A stretch of 64,000 bases of DNA from Rhodocollybia butyracea (taxonomy: Eukaryota; Basidiomycota; Agaricomycetes; Agaricales; Omphalotaceae): the NCBI GenBank assembly GCA_015501585.1, contig JADNRY010000226.1:35411-99410 (forward strand), in the 5' to 3' direction. Below are positions 21,240-31,501 of this stretch, piece by piece. The position numbers and the translations under genes were made by a program. The stretch's first letter is position 1. Every line of letters starts with the position of its first letter. The notes under the pieces were generated by a model. The model saw only the letters and a list, made by a program, of their open reading frames with translations, was not told the origin of the DNA and did no database searches.

Positions 21240-23325
21240 ATGGACTCCAGTGACAATTGCAAACATCTATGTCAAAAATGCAAAGAGGAGCCTCTCACTC
21301 GTGTCTCAGCCGACTCCATAACCTCCATGCGAGAATATCTACGCCTCGAAGGAGCTACATCTGATCATCAAGCTAACGATGTAGTCAGGACTTTGGATGA
21401 CATTCAAAGCGACATGGACAATTATTCCACCGAAATATGGCGCCTTGAAGCCCGAATTCTGTCGTTAAATGTCAAACGCAACTTTCTCGAGCATTTTGCT
21501 AAACCAGTCTGTGATTCAGTTCTAGCACCCATAAGAAAGCTACACAGTGAAATACTATATGAGATATTCACTCACTGTGGTTCGTACGGCAACACTATTG
21601 CTTGGAAAGAGTCTTTTGATATGTCAAGGCAACCCGCATGGGCTGTGAGTAGTACGTGCTCAAGATGGAGAGGTATAGCGCTTTCTTGTAAGCCACTCTG
21701 GTCCAATATTTGCCTTGATCTACAAGATTCCCGTTCGATTACCTCCGAAGCAGAAACGTTTGCTATTTTCGCATTAGATAGATGTCTTCATCTGTCCCAT
21801 CCTCGTCCACTGACCCTAAAGACAGTTAGTCTTTGGTTTGACGTGACGCAGACTGGGATGTCTTTAGTACGGTCTCTGATTCTACATGCTGATAGATGGC
21901 AAGATTTCACCGTCGTCAACAATGAATCCCAAGCACAGATTCTACCTTCTGACACCTGGTCGTCGATCCAACTCCCCGCTCTACAAATACTCAGTATCAA
22001 AACCTCTCATACCATGTTGGGCCTACAAGCATTTGAGCGTGCGCCGAAGCTTCGACATTTCACACTGATAGGAATATTACCGGACCCTCTGGTTCCATTC
22101 CCATGGAGCCAACTCACGAGCATCGATTTCCAGTTTTTCCATGGGCCTGTATTTGCTGCACTTGATGCATGTAGCATGTAGGAATTTGGACTGGAATATT
22201 TGCAAGTGCCTCCGTGTACAAACCTGAACTGACTCATATGGACTGGAGTCGTAATGTGTCAATATTGCATTGACTCATTTGTAGTACATAGTTACTGTGC
22301 ATTGAGTCATTGACTGTGCATGACTGTGCAATGATTCTAAATGACTCATAATGACTTGCCTGGACTTATAGCAAGTCAATTCCCTTATATAGTGTAGTAT
22401 ACAGTTGTATAGTATATAAGTACCTAGTTTTATGGAATGAGACCCCATCGGGTTGTTGACCCAGGGCTTTACCCATCTCTACCCTCTGGTGTGCTTTTGT
22501 CCCCACATTTGGAGGATGAGCGTAGCTTGTATCTGAATTTTCCCCCTTTTACAACAACATAGCAACCTCGAATCTCTGACCATCTCCGCAAATCATTACC
22601 AACGTATTTCTCCTTCCGCAGGCTCAGCTTCACTGCCCATCAACCTGCCCAGTCTGCGATATTTGGAGATCGCCGCAGAAGGGGATGTGACCACGGTAGA
22701 CTATGACAGCCTCTCATTGATTTTCACCTCCCTCACTCTTCCCTCCCTCACTGAGCTTATGATCCACAACTATGGCGATGAGCGATTCATTGGCAAATGG
22801 CCGCAGCGCGATTTTGAAACATTTGTTCGTCGCTCACAGTGTGAGATCACTTCGCTAAATCTAGACGAGATGCCCTTATCAGATACCCAGGCACTCAGTT
22901 TGCTTAGGGCTCTGCCTACTATCTGCACATTGATAATCGAAGACTCGCGCCTGATGCTGAAGGACACCAATCAGTTGACGATTACGTCAACGCTGGTTAA
23001 AGCTCTTGGTGTCTTCAATGGGACCCGGAGTCTGTTTGAGGCTCGACACGTAGAAGTGCTGCTTCCAAACCTTGAAAATCTGGTATTGCGGTCTCTAAGC
23101 ATCCAACCCAACGCTTCCACTGGTATGCTGGATGATAAAATTCTCGCAGACATGATCAAATCCCGATGGGTACCTGATACGACATTCGCCTCAATATCCA
23201 AAGTGAAGTGTTTAAAATCTTGTTTTATCACATACCTGTCCGCCGGACGGGAGATGGATAGTTCAGCTGAGGAAAGTCTGGAATGCTTGGTAGATGGTGG
23301 ACTAGAATTTTCGTGGAAGCAGTAA
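21240..23325 (+). pseudogene. Second F-box gene, split by a solo LTR
   Basis: The frame 21240-22181 is closely similar to the first F-box gene from its start through FFHGPVFAALDACS. It then runs into foreign sequence and stops. Similarity resumes at 22565 (SNLESLTIS) and continues in frame to the stop at 23323-23325. The interruption is exactly the solo LTR at 22177-22559 plus one 5-bp target duplication. Without it the two halves join in frame, so the gene was intact before the insertion. As it stands it would give a product lacking about the last 40 percent unless the LTR is spliced out. Confidence 0.88.
22177..22559. mobile_element. Solo LTR (383 bp) with 5-bp target duplication
   Basis: The sequence begins TGTAGG and ends CAACA. 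It is flanked on both sides by TAGCA (22172-22176 and 22560-22564). Comparison with the neighbouring paralogue shows the insertion point directly. It contains a TATA-like tatagtatataag near 22415-22435. The TG..CA termini, 5-bp duplication and lack of internal domain identify a solo LTR left by recombination of an LTR retrotransposon. The superfamily cannot be told from the LTR alone. Confidence 0.88.
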
Positions 23326-24773
23326 CAATGTAGAGTATTTCCATCACTAAATCTCGAGAGTTATCATATTTGATTATGATCTGGAGAACTCACTGGCGGT
23401 CAGCCGTAACCGAGATAATGTCCTGATAATGGTGCTAAGCATTTCACAATTGATTATAATGCATTAAACGCTTAGCCCAAATTCGAAAATGATTACTGTC
23501 ATATTATCAAAAGATGATAACTATGTCCTTCATTTGCCATACATGCATCACCCTTCTGTCTGCATTGTAGTGAGTAAAAATACTTATACTGCATCGTAAC
23601 GGGAGAGAATATTTATATGTGATTGAACAAATTATCAGGTTAGAGCTGGCAGGCAGCTTTTTCTGGTCACTTTCGTCGCATTATTAACTGGTAACCATCC
23701 ATGAATTCAATTGAGCAGTAACACATTTTATTCCAAACGATACATATAAGTTAATTACTACTACTATAGTAGGTATATGGGGACATAACGAGAGGGCTAA
23801 AGTACGAGGCTGCAGTGCTTGAATTTTGAAATCAACTTGAATAACCTTGAGCCGTATTGGCTTGGAGCAGCGAAAGAAAACATTGAGGGAACTGCATTGG
23901 ATTGCTCAGCAGTCTGGGTTGTAGTCGTGACTAGCATGGAATGAGCTTCGAGTAAATTTTGAGGTGAGTTATGACCTGAGCTTGGGTATCTTGAGTTGAC
24001 TTGACAGAAGTTAGAACCGTTGACAGTAAAGTGGGGAAGAAAGATGTAAACGCGTAAAAGCATTTAACCCAGTTTAAATACCATTTTGTGTGGGTAATAA
24101 TCGACGCAGTTGCTATTACCCGTGAGGGTCAAGAGGGAACAACAAGCTACAACGAGTACAGCTAGTACAAGCGACTGACAAGCAGATCTTGATGCATATA
24201 AGATGAGTTGTCCCTGCTGTGGAGCACTGTACCCTGTAAGGCGGAGCCGAGTATGATACAATGACCATTATTGTACTAAAAGACTGTAGCATTTTATAGC
24301 ACCGTATAATCATGGCGCAGAAGCTCTTAAACTTACTCGTGCTCATCATTCATGACCATGCTCATACTGCGTCTAGGTCAAAGTCATAGGAGCCTGAGCT
24401 CTAGGTGGTTTCGGGCTGTGACAGCCTAATGGTCGGCTCACCGTTTGATCGTAAGGGTTGGTTTGAGTTTCGAATCAAAGGGCGGCATGCTTGTGGCGAA
24501 GAAAGCGATACTTTTACTTACCGGAAAGGAGGCTACTAGAGGTGAATCTACTATGAAGAATGAAGGATTCAGGCAAGTGAATCATTTCGCGAGTAAAAAG
24601 GTTAACAAGTTCGAGTTGCGAAGTTCTTAGAATCCCCCCTTAGTAGTACTCAAACTTTATGAATATTACTATGTCATGACGAGGAAAATACATATGATTA
24701 CATTACCCAGAAGACATTCCTCAGCGTTGGAGAGAGATACAAGGACGACATAATGAGGATATGAATCTCATAT
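23326..24773. other. Intergenic; no gene recognised
   Basis: AT-rich sequence with short open frames only, for example on the minus strand at 23797-24063 and 24064-24349. None shows a domain or a consistent exon chain. Confidence 0.4.
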
Positions 24774-24779
24774 AGCAAG

Positions 24780-24784
<5 letters not shown>
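24774..24784. repeat. LINE target-site duplication, 3' side
   Basis: agcaagatcat directly precedes the poly-T run and is repeated beyond the element's other end at 31040-31050. Confidence 0.85.
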
Positions 24785-24810
<26 letters not shown>

Positions 24811-25173
24811 CATATTTATTCGCATTTGCGCGATGGCGTATGGTAGCGAGTATACGTACATTAAGCACTACTAAGAAAACGGGACTGTCGCGATAGGTGT
24901 TTCTGCCTGCAACGATAAGTTCCAAAGGAACAGGGCGAGAGCGTGCTCTCTGCCAGATTACGCACTGGTCGGCGGTAAGTAAGTGTCCGTGCGTTGTGGT
25001 GGATCAGTAAAGTAAGGTAAGTAATGTATATAAGAGTATGGAGAGAGTATAGAAAAGGAACAGAGAATTGTGAGAGAAGTGAAAGAAATATGAGTGAGAT
25101 GTGAGAGAGAAGGGAATGAAAGAGAAATTGGATACTAGTCAAGGGAGGTGGATGGATCAAGAGATGTGAGAGG

Positions 25174-28100
25174 CTACTCGTCCTCCTCTTCTGGTAGCTC
25201 TGGAAGATCTCCGTAAATGTGATGGAAGCGCTTGGTCTCATCAACGTAGAGGAAAAGGTGCCGTAGGAGTTTGGGTGATGCGAGGAGGGAGCTCACATTC
25301 CAGTGCTTCCTGCTGACGATCTGTCGTAAGCGGCGCCTTGCCTCCTGGTGTGCTGAGCACTGGAAGAGGTAGTGGAATACTGTTTCGGGGTGTCGGTGGC
25401 AGCATGGACATGTAGGCGAGTCGGCTCGTTTGATGCGATAAAGGTGTTTTTGTAGAGGGATGTGCCCGGTGCGGAGCTGGGTAAGGATAGTGAGAAGCTT
25501 GCGGGGTAAGTGTCGGGATAGCTTCCAATAGTTCCGGCTAGCCTTTGTGGCTGGTGCTGGGTCGATGTCCTTGAACCTCGCGTATCGGGGTGACTTTTTC
25601 CATAAGTCATCGTGTTGCTTTTCGAGTTTGCGGCGGAATACCCGGACAGCGGCAGTGCGACTGCGAGGCAGACGATGGTGTAATTGCTCTGGTAGCAGCC
25701 TCCTGTTACTGGATCGTCCAGCTGCTGCCTTCTTCGCCTCTTGGTCGGCTCGCTCATTTCCTTCTATTCCTTTATGACTCGGCACCCATGATATCTTTAT
25801 TTGTATTTCTGGAAAAGCGGCACGGAGTTGGGTGAGTAGAGAGTGGAAGATGTCGAGGATGTAATGGGAGGAGTTAGTGGAGGATGTGTCAGTTGCCGTG
25901 ATCGCGGCGGTGTTATCGGCCCATATTGAAAGCTCCCGAATTGATTGTTCCCGTGACGCCAAGTGTAATCCTATGACCATGCCAACCAACTCTCCTTCGT
26001 ATACTTCGTGATCGTCTTCATGTCCCAGCCTATACCTCGCTGCTGCTATCTCTTCGCCATCTCTGAAAAGCACGGCGGATGCCCCGACATGCTTTTTGTA
26101 TCCTGAGCCGTCCGTAAAGACTTTTACATCTGCTTTATCCTCGTCTACCATCCTCAGCGCCTCTTTTTCGTCTTCGCAAATTTGGACTATCAAACCAGGA
26201 TCCCAGTTCGCTGTGTATCGGACCGCCTTTCGTTTTTCCATTGCCCTTGGTTTCAGCCCGTAGGAGCCCATCAGATCGTGTAGAGGAGAGAAGTGCCTGG
26301 ATCGTTTGGCATATCGAGCTGCATTTGTAACTCGCTCGGCAAGGGGGTGAGAGTCAGGAAGTGTGGTAAGTCTTGTTGCTGCTCTTTGTCGCTGTCGCTC
26401 GATTTCTAACGGCATAGGTAGGAGGGCCGCGTGGATATCTAGAATGTTGGTAGCTGTCGTAGTCATTGCACCTGTAATCAGTCGCGCCGCTTGGCGCTGG
26501 ATAGAAATGAGATGTCGTGTCACCGCCATCTGCCTACCTCTCTTCCAAGTCTGTGGGACTAATACCACGTCTGCTGCATACAGCATCCGCGGCAGGGCTT
26601 TAGCTTTATAAAGCTGGCGTATGTGGCTCGCCACCATACCTCCTTTACTTCTCGCTAGCCGCCGGAACTGTACTAACCATTCGGTTCCCCTTTTAACCAT
26701 CAGGGCATGATGTTCCTTCCATCTCAGGCCGCCGTCCATTAAGGCTCCCAAGAACCTTGAAGAGTTCTTTGGCTTCACTAGCTCGCCTGCTATCTCTATG
26801 CCCGGCCCTACTAGCACACTCGTTTTTTGCTTGGTGTTGGTGTTGGGGGTGGGTCGCCTGCGTCGGGTAAAGTCAGTGAGTTGGAACTTGTCTACTCTGA
26901 ATGAGCAATTGTGGGATTGTGCCCACTGGAGTATACCATCCTGACGCGTCATTAAATCCTGTAGTTGCTCATGTGCCTCCTCCACAGTTCTGGCCCATTT
27001 CAGTGCTGCGATGTCATCCATGAAACCGAAACCCTCTTCACTGTTCTCCCTTTTGAAAAGTCGCAGTAACCCTGCCGCGTAGAGGACATAGCCTAAGCCT
27101 GAGAACGGGTCTCCTTGGTCCTCACCACCCAGTACGTCAAAAATATCTGATATATAATCGTCGAAACTTACGCGTGTTTTGCGTTTAGCGTACCGTCGCT
27201 GCAGCCATTCAACAATCTCTGCTGGTACTCCCATCATTCGAAGCTCATGGTAGAGCATGTCAAGGTCAACGCTTGGGAAGGCACCCTTCACGTCCATGAA
27301 CAGGGCAGAAACTACATACCCTTCACGCCAGAGTTGTTTGATTCGGTCGACCATTAGATGGATTGAGTCTGTAGTTGACCGTCCAGGTCTCGCTCCGAAC
27401 TGCATTCCTGGCAGTAGGTTCCGTATTTCGGCTTCGCATGATATCTCGTCAACCGTGCAACTGTTTGTGTTGCGGCCGTGGTGATGCGAGAGCGTGATTG
27501 GACGATGAGCTCCAGGTTGGCGATAATCTGGCTTACCCGGCTTCCTCAAGATGATAGTCTCTGTTGTGGACCAGTCCTCTGGATAGATGTGAAGAGTGGA
27601 TGTGGCCCGATATATTGGACCGAGGTATGGGACGAGGATGTCAATGCAGGCCTTGAATAGATCGTTTGGAAAGGTGCCGATGCGGGTAGCCTTTCCATTC
27701 TTCATGCGCCGTATGCGTTTGATGATTAGTCGGTTGGTTGGGAGCTGAAACTGCCAAGCCGAGGGCGGATATGTTAGATTGGGTGGGACATTTGAAGTTG
27801 AAGGTGGTGAAGGAAAGAAAGCTGTCCTGAAGATTTCAGCTTTTTCGTTGTTGACACTGACGCGTCTCTCTGTTCCGCTAGGATCTCGAGTGACTAGATC
27901 TGGGATCCGGGAGTGTCCTCCATCGTTGGGCCCGGCTTCCGTTAACTTACCAACATCCCACATTGTACTTGGCGTCGCTTGTTCCAGGTATTCGATCCAC
28001 TTTTCTGTCTTTGCTTGCCTGACTTCTGCAGCAAATGTTTGGCGTATGCGGCGGTATTCTTCATGGACCGGGTGTTCGGGGTCAAGCTGTTTCCGATATG

Positions 28101-29142
28101 ATTTGTTGCCTAGGTTGTTCCGGATGCGCCGCATATTTGTGAGGTTTGTGTTCCACCACCGACGTTGTTGTGGGTGCCGTTTGATCAGTGGGACTCGCTC
28201 TTCCACGACTTCTCCAATTACACCATCTATCTCCTCGAGTTTGGACCAAAACTGCTGTATGTGCTCTATTTCACTGGGTTTGTCAAGTTCCTTTACTCTT
28301 TCATCAAGGTGTTTCCTGAATTCTTCCCAGTTGACTCTTCTCCAGTTTCTCCGTTCGCGTGGGTCTGCGACACCGGTCTGTAAGTCGAATGTTGTTGTGA
28401 TTGGAAAATGGTCGGTTTTGACTGGTTGTGTAGCTGGGCTGGCGTCGCATTGTATGACATGACCCATTAGACCACTGGTGCAGAATACGTTGTCGACTCT
28501 GGTATAGTTGCCTGTCGAGAAGGAACGTAGAGTTGGTATGAACTCTGGGAGGGCCATGCGCATGGAGTGAACTGCAAGTAACGTGATGAGCTGGTGAGCT
28601 GCATTGAGGTTCCGAGCAGTGAAGAGATGTGAGTTCCGGGGCTCGTCCCACATGGGGTGGTGTCGGTTGAAGTCACCAAACCAAGCCATGTGTAGCGGCA
28701 TTTTTGGGGTGTTGCGTGCTGCCGGGCTGCGTAGCCATTGTGCTAATGCGGCAATTGCACTGTCATTTTCGCAGTCATTATAGATGTTGAAGAGGCGGAG
28801 GGTCCCGAATTGTCCAACTAGTTGGACCGCAGAAATGTCCTGGTGGTTGACGTCAAGAGCTGTCCAGGCGTTAGTAGGGAGACGTTTGTTGACCATGATG
28901 AGGGACCGGGTTGGGATTGTGGACCATAGGTCGCGGTGTTGCGATGGGTAAATTAGGTGGAGATGTGAGAGCGCTCGCGTTCTACCTAGAAAGTCAATAT
29001 ATGGTTCCTGTATCATCAGGAAGTCTGCATTTGCGGCGTCTCCATGTAGGTAGTCGTGCATGCAGATGTCGGATTTGTTGGTGTTTAGCTGTGCCACTGT
29101 AATCCTGTCTTGCGTGTGTAGCAGCTGGGGTCCCCTATTCAT
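25174..29142 (-). CDS. LINE ORF2: endonuclease, reverse transcriptase, RNase H
   Basis: Uninterrupted frame of 1,322 codons. Residues 1-240 form an exonuclease-endonuclease-phosphatase domain (QLNTNKSD, IQEPY, WFGDFNRHHPMWDE, VKTDHFPI). Residues about 440-740 are the reverse transcriptase: FGARPGRSTTDSIH, FMDVKGAFPSVD (motif A Asp), QGDPFSGL (motif B), FGFMDDIA (motif C, with Phe-Met-Asp-Asp). Residues about 1000-1140 are an RNase H1-like domain with TDGSGYKK, YEGELVGM, WADNTAAI and GNERADQEAKK, supplying the Asp-Glu-Asp-Asp set. A C-terminal zinc knuckle CPCCHRHPETVFHYLFQC follows. The ATG overlaps the ORF1 stop in ATGA. All key catalytic residues are present. Confidence 0.95.
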   Translation of the reverse strand: MNRGPQLLHTQDRITVAQLNTNKSDICMHDYLHGDAANADFLMIQEPYIDFLGRTRALSHLHLIYPSQHRDLWSTIPTRSLIMVNKRLPTNAWTALDVNHQDISAVQLVGQFGTLRLFNIYNDCENDSAIAALAQWLRSPAARNTPKMPLHMAWFGDFNRHHPMWDEPRNSHLFTARNLNAAHQLITLLAVHSMRMALPEFIPTLRSFSTGNYTRVDNVFCTSGLMGHVIQCDASPATQPVKTDHFPITTTFDLQTGVADPRERRNWRRVNWEEFRKHLDERVKELDKPSEIEHIQQFWSKLEEIDGVIGEVVEERVPLIKRHPQQRRWWNTNLTNMRRIRNNLGNKSYRKQLDPEHPVHEEYRRIRQTFAAEVRQAKTEKWIEYLEQATPSTMWDVGKLTEAGPNDGGHSRIPDLVTRDPSGTERRVSVNNEKAEIFRTAFFPSPPSTSNVPPNLTYPPSAWQFQLPTNRLIIKRIRRMKNGKATRIGTFPNDLFKACIDILVPYLGPIYRATSTLHIYPEDWSTTETIILRKPGKPDYRQPGAHRPITLSHHHGRNTNSCTVDEISCEAEIRNLLPGMQFGARPGRSTTDSIHLMVDRIKQLWREGYVVSALFMDVKGAFPSVDLDMLYHELRMMGVPAEIVEWLQRRYAKRKTRVSFDDYISDIFDVLGGEDQGDPFSGLGYVLYAAGLLRLFKRENSEEGFGFMDDIAALKWARTVEEAHEQLQDLMTRQDGILQWAQSHNCSFRVDKFQLTDFTRRRRPTPNTNTKQKTSVLVGPGIEIAGELVKPKNSSRFLGALMDGGLRWKEHHALMVKRGTEWLVQFRRLARSKGGMVASHIRQLYKAKALPRMLYAADVVLVPQTWKRGRQMAVTRHLISIQRQAARLITGAMTTTATNILDIHAALLPMPLEIERQRQRAATRLTTLPDSHPLAERVTNAARYAKRSRHFSPLHDLMGSYGLKPRAMEKRKAVRYTANWDPGLIVQICEDEKEALRMVDEDKADVKVFTDGSGYKKHVGASAVLFRDGEEIAAARYRLGHEDDHEVYEGELVGMVIGLHLASREQSIRELSIWADNTAAITATDTSSTNSSHYILDIFHSLLTQLRAAFPEIQIKISWVPSHKGIEGNERADQEAKKAAAGRSSNRRLLPEQLHHRLPRSRTAAVRVFRRKLEKQHDDLWKKSPRYARFKDIDPAPATKASRNYWKLSRHLPRKLLTILTQLRTGHIPLQKHLYRIKRADSPTCPCCHRHPETVFHYLFQCSAHQEARRRLRQIVSRKHWNVSSLLASPKLLRHLFLYVDETKRFHHIYGDLPELPEEEDE

Positions 29143-30854
29143 TGGGAGCCTCCAGGTAGTGCCTGTCTATTCCATGGTGGCATGCTTGAATTCCCCCACT
29201 CACCTCTGCTCCTAGGTTGGCTCAGTTGACTGGGCCTCACCCTGGACTGTGAATGTGAAATGTAGGTGTCGAGTGTTCCTTGCCTTGGGGCTGTGGGAGC
29301 TGGTTGCCGTGTTGGTGCACGGCCGCGTTGTGGTTGTTGAGACGACATTCCACCGCCGTTCCCTGGCTGACCTCCAGCCAAGCGACCTTTGCCTTTATCC
29401 CTCTGCACTGTTTTCCAGTTTTGGTCATACCCCTTTTGTACCTCCAACCGCCAGTTCTGGTTGATGTTCTCCACTGACTTGTCGTTGCGACGGACCCATG
29501 TCTCGGGGTCATTGGTGACATAGAAACGATATCCGCGGGTTGGGTCTCGCTGTGCACGCCTCTGGATCTGCTGCAGAAGAGTTGGGCAGTCACGATCTGC
29601 TGCAATGTGACCTTTGGCTTTGCAGACGGCACAGTAGAAAGTGTTGGCATTAGCAGAACAGGTTTGGGTGGGATGGTCCTTGCCGCATCGTCCACATACG
29701 TCCTGCGTTGAGCCGCACTCACGAGCAATGTGGCCATACTGCTGGCACTTCATGCACCGCTGAGGATCCTTCTCGTCACGGCGTACATTGACCAGTTTGC
29801 TTTCAACTGTGAGTCCGTCCCGTATTGCCTTGTTCGCCATGTGTCTGTTGCTGAATGAGAAAATTGCGAAGCCCATTTTCTGGCCCGGGGTTCGTCTCTC
29901 TGGCTTGCGTATCCATCGTGCTGATGTGATGGAATGCGGGCCTAATCCGCTGTCCTCCGTGATCCTTGATAGCGCAAATGGGGATTCCAATACTGCTGAT
30001 AAAGGGACAAATTCTGCTACAACGTCATGTCGGGGAAGCTCGACAATCACGTCGCTACCCCATGCTTTACTGATTCTTTCCCGCCGATCTTTGTCCTCCA
30101 GCCAGACTAGCTCATCAGCCTTCCGCATTACACAAAAGGCCCCTCCGCTACGGAGCTTGGTGACGGCAACCACCTTTACTGTGTCAATGTCCTCCCCCTC
30201 GTCCTTCATCATGCTTTCAAAGGCAAGGTTGGCCTTCTGTGCAATGACGGCTTCGGAGAGTGTTGTCCAATCTGCTGAACATGACACTGGTTTGATGAAA
30301 AATCGTCGATCTGCTATCTCTCCTGCGTGGATAGCAGCAGCATGCTGAGGGCGTTGCAGTGTTTCAGCCGTGGCCTTTGCAAGACTTCCAGCTTGCAGCG
30401 CTTGAGCATATGACTGTTGGAGATGAGGGAATGCAGTGTTGTTAATTTCCCCTTCCTCGCCGTCCTCTGCTCCTTTTGTTAGACTTTCCACTTTTTCGAC
30501 TGCCCTTCCTAAAGCCTCGCGTGTTGCCTTCAGCTCCTGTGTGACTGGTTCCAGTCTCCCATCCACTTGTGCAACAATTTTATCTGCAAACTCTTTTGTC
30601 AGTTGTTCCGCGCTGCTTTTCCAAACCTGCTGCTGCATGAGCATGCCCATAATTTCTACTTTCTCCCAGGCTTTCTTCCTGGAGGCCACAGTGGTGGTCT
30701 GGGCCATCTGCCATTCACGAGATAACTGTACCAGAAGCTTTGGAAACACCTGAAAGAAGTTTTCGCCTTCCTTCATGAGCTTTTCTTCGACAGCTCGTGC
30801 CTCGAGGTTGAGCGCATCGTCTGCACCTGATCGTGGTTGCGACCCGCTGACCAT
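29139..30854 (-). CDS. LINE ORF1: gag-like protein with zinc knuckles
   Basis: Uninterrupted frame of 571 codons ending in a TGA that overlaps the ORF2 ATG. The N-terminal half is helical and charged (VDGRLEPVTQELKATREAL), likely for multimerisation. A central domain follows, then three zinc-knuckle motifs at about residues 365-430: CMKCQQYGHIAREC, CGRCGKDHPTQTC and CAVCKAKGHIAADRDC. The C-terminus is basic and Gln/Pro-rich (QPGNGGGMSSQQPQRGRAP). By analogy with other LINEs it would coat the element RNA. Confidence 0.92.
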   Translation of the reverse strand: MVSGSQPRSGADDALNLEARAVEEKLMKEGENFFQVFPKLLVQLSREWQMAQTTTVASRKKAWEKVEIMGMLMQQQVWKSSAEQLTKEFADKIVAQVDGRLEPVTQELKATREALGRAVEKVESLTKGAEDGEEGEINNTAFPHLQQSYAQALQAGSLAKATAETLQRPQHAAAIHAGEIADRRFFIKPVSCSADWTTLSEAVIAQKANLAFESMMKDEGEDIDTVKVVAVTKLRSGGAFCVMRKADELVWLEDKDRRERISKAWGSDVIVELPRHDVVAEFVPLSAVLESPFALSRITEDSGLGPHSITSARWIRKPERRTPGQKMGFAIFSFSNRHMANKAIRDGLTVESKLVNVRRDEKDPQRCMKCQQYGHIARECGSTQDVCGRCGKDHPTQTCSANANTFYCAVCKAKGHIAADRDCPTLLQQIQRRAQRDPTRGYRFYVTNDPETWVRRNDKSVENINQNWRLEVQKGYDQNWKTVQRDKGKGRLAGGQPGNGGGMSSQQPQRGRAPTRQPAPTAPRQGTLDTYISHSQSRVRPSQLSQPRSRGEWGNSSMPPWNRQALPGGSQ

Positions 30855-31039
30855 TTTTAACCCGTGCTGCTGCCTCGTTTCGCTATTGGCGAATTTTAAG
30901 TTTTAGAAGTATGAAAAAGAAGTTTTATTGCTTCTTATTCGAATACAGAGGCCTACCGAGGCCCGACGCTCACTTTTTGGCTCAATCGAACCGTGAGAAA
31001 GTCGGTGTTGGTGGCGGTATTGAATCAAGAAGTCCCTCC

Positions 31040-31050
31040 AGCAAGATCAT
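31040..31050. repeat. LINE target-site duplication, 5' side
   Basis: agcaagatcat matches the copy at 24774-24784 beside the poly-A end, defining the 5' boundary of the LINE. Confidence 0.85.
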
Positions 31051-31196
31051 TTGGGAGGAAGAATTACAGGGCAATGACAATCAATTTTAGGCTGCTCTCA
31101 GGATTACCGCTGTCAGTATTCTCGGTATAATCATTATGTTCCGCCCATAATCACTCATAATAAGAGGAAAATCATTTTATCCGACCGCTAGCTGCA

Positions 31197-31501
31197 TTAT
31201 AATCCATTACCGCACTGTGTAATCTTTATTACACCTGGTGAGAGGTGTAATCCCTGGCAAGGTTTCCCCGGATTTAGTGATGTCAGAGTTGACATCTTTT
31301 TAAATAGTATGCTCTCGTTGAAGAAACATATATATCCACAACCCACGTTACTCTTACGTCTTTGGTTTCCAATGGACCCTTCCACCAGCCCTTCACCTGC
31401 TGGTACCCAAGTCGTGTAACTGCTAAGGTATCAGGTTGGTATTTAAGGGCAATTTTTGCGGCGCCATCGAGGAGGCGCTGCAGATTTTCGGAAGGCATTG
31501 T
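31197..31501 (-). CDS. Short ORF of unknown function at an inverted-repeat edge (weak)
   Basis: A minus-strand frame starting at Met 31501 (MPSENLQRLLDGAAKIALK) has protein-like composition for about 60 residues (YQPDTLAVTRLGYQQ, GPLETKDVRVTWVVDIYV). It then ends or splices near 31320. It begins exactly where the left 69-bp inverted repeat starts. No domain is recognised; it may be a fragment of an older gene cut by the inverted-repeat insertion. Confidence 0.3.

Larger units (their letters stand above)
24784..31039 (-). mobile_element. Full-length non-LTR retrotransposon (LINE), Tad/I-like
   Basis: The element reads on the minus strand: a 5' leader of about 185 bp, ORF1 (30854-29139), ORF2 (29142-25174), a 3' region of about 365 bp, and a poly-A tail seen as a 24-base T run at 24784-24807. 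It is flanked by an 11-base or slightly longer direct repeat, agcaagatcat (24774-24784 and 31040-31050), the target-site duplication of target-primed reverse transcription. Both ORFs are open and carry all expected domains, so it is a candidate for a recently active copy. An endonuclease-RT-RNase H order with a zinc-knuckle ORF1 fits the Tad/I group. Confidence 0.93.

Noticed and set aside
25547..28462. Plus-strand ORFs opposite the LINE (for example 27779-28462, 227 codons)
   Set aside because: They are antisense shadows of ORF2, which has clear catalytic motifs on the minus strand.
29788..30753. Plus-strand ORFs opposite LINE ORF1
   Set aside because: Shadows of ORF1; no domain and Ser/Leu-rich composition typical of antisense reading.
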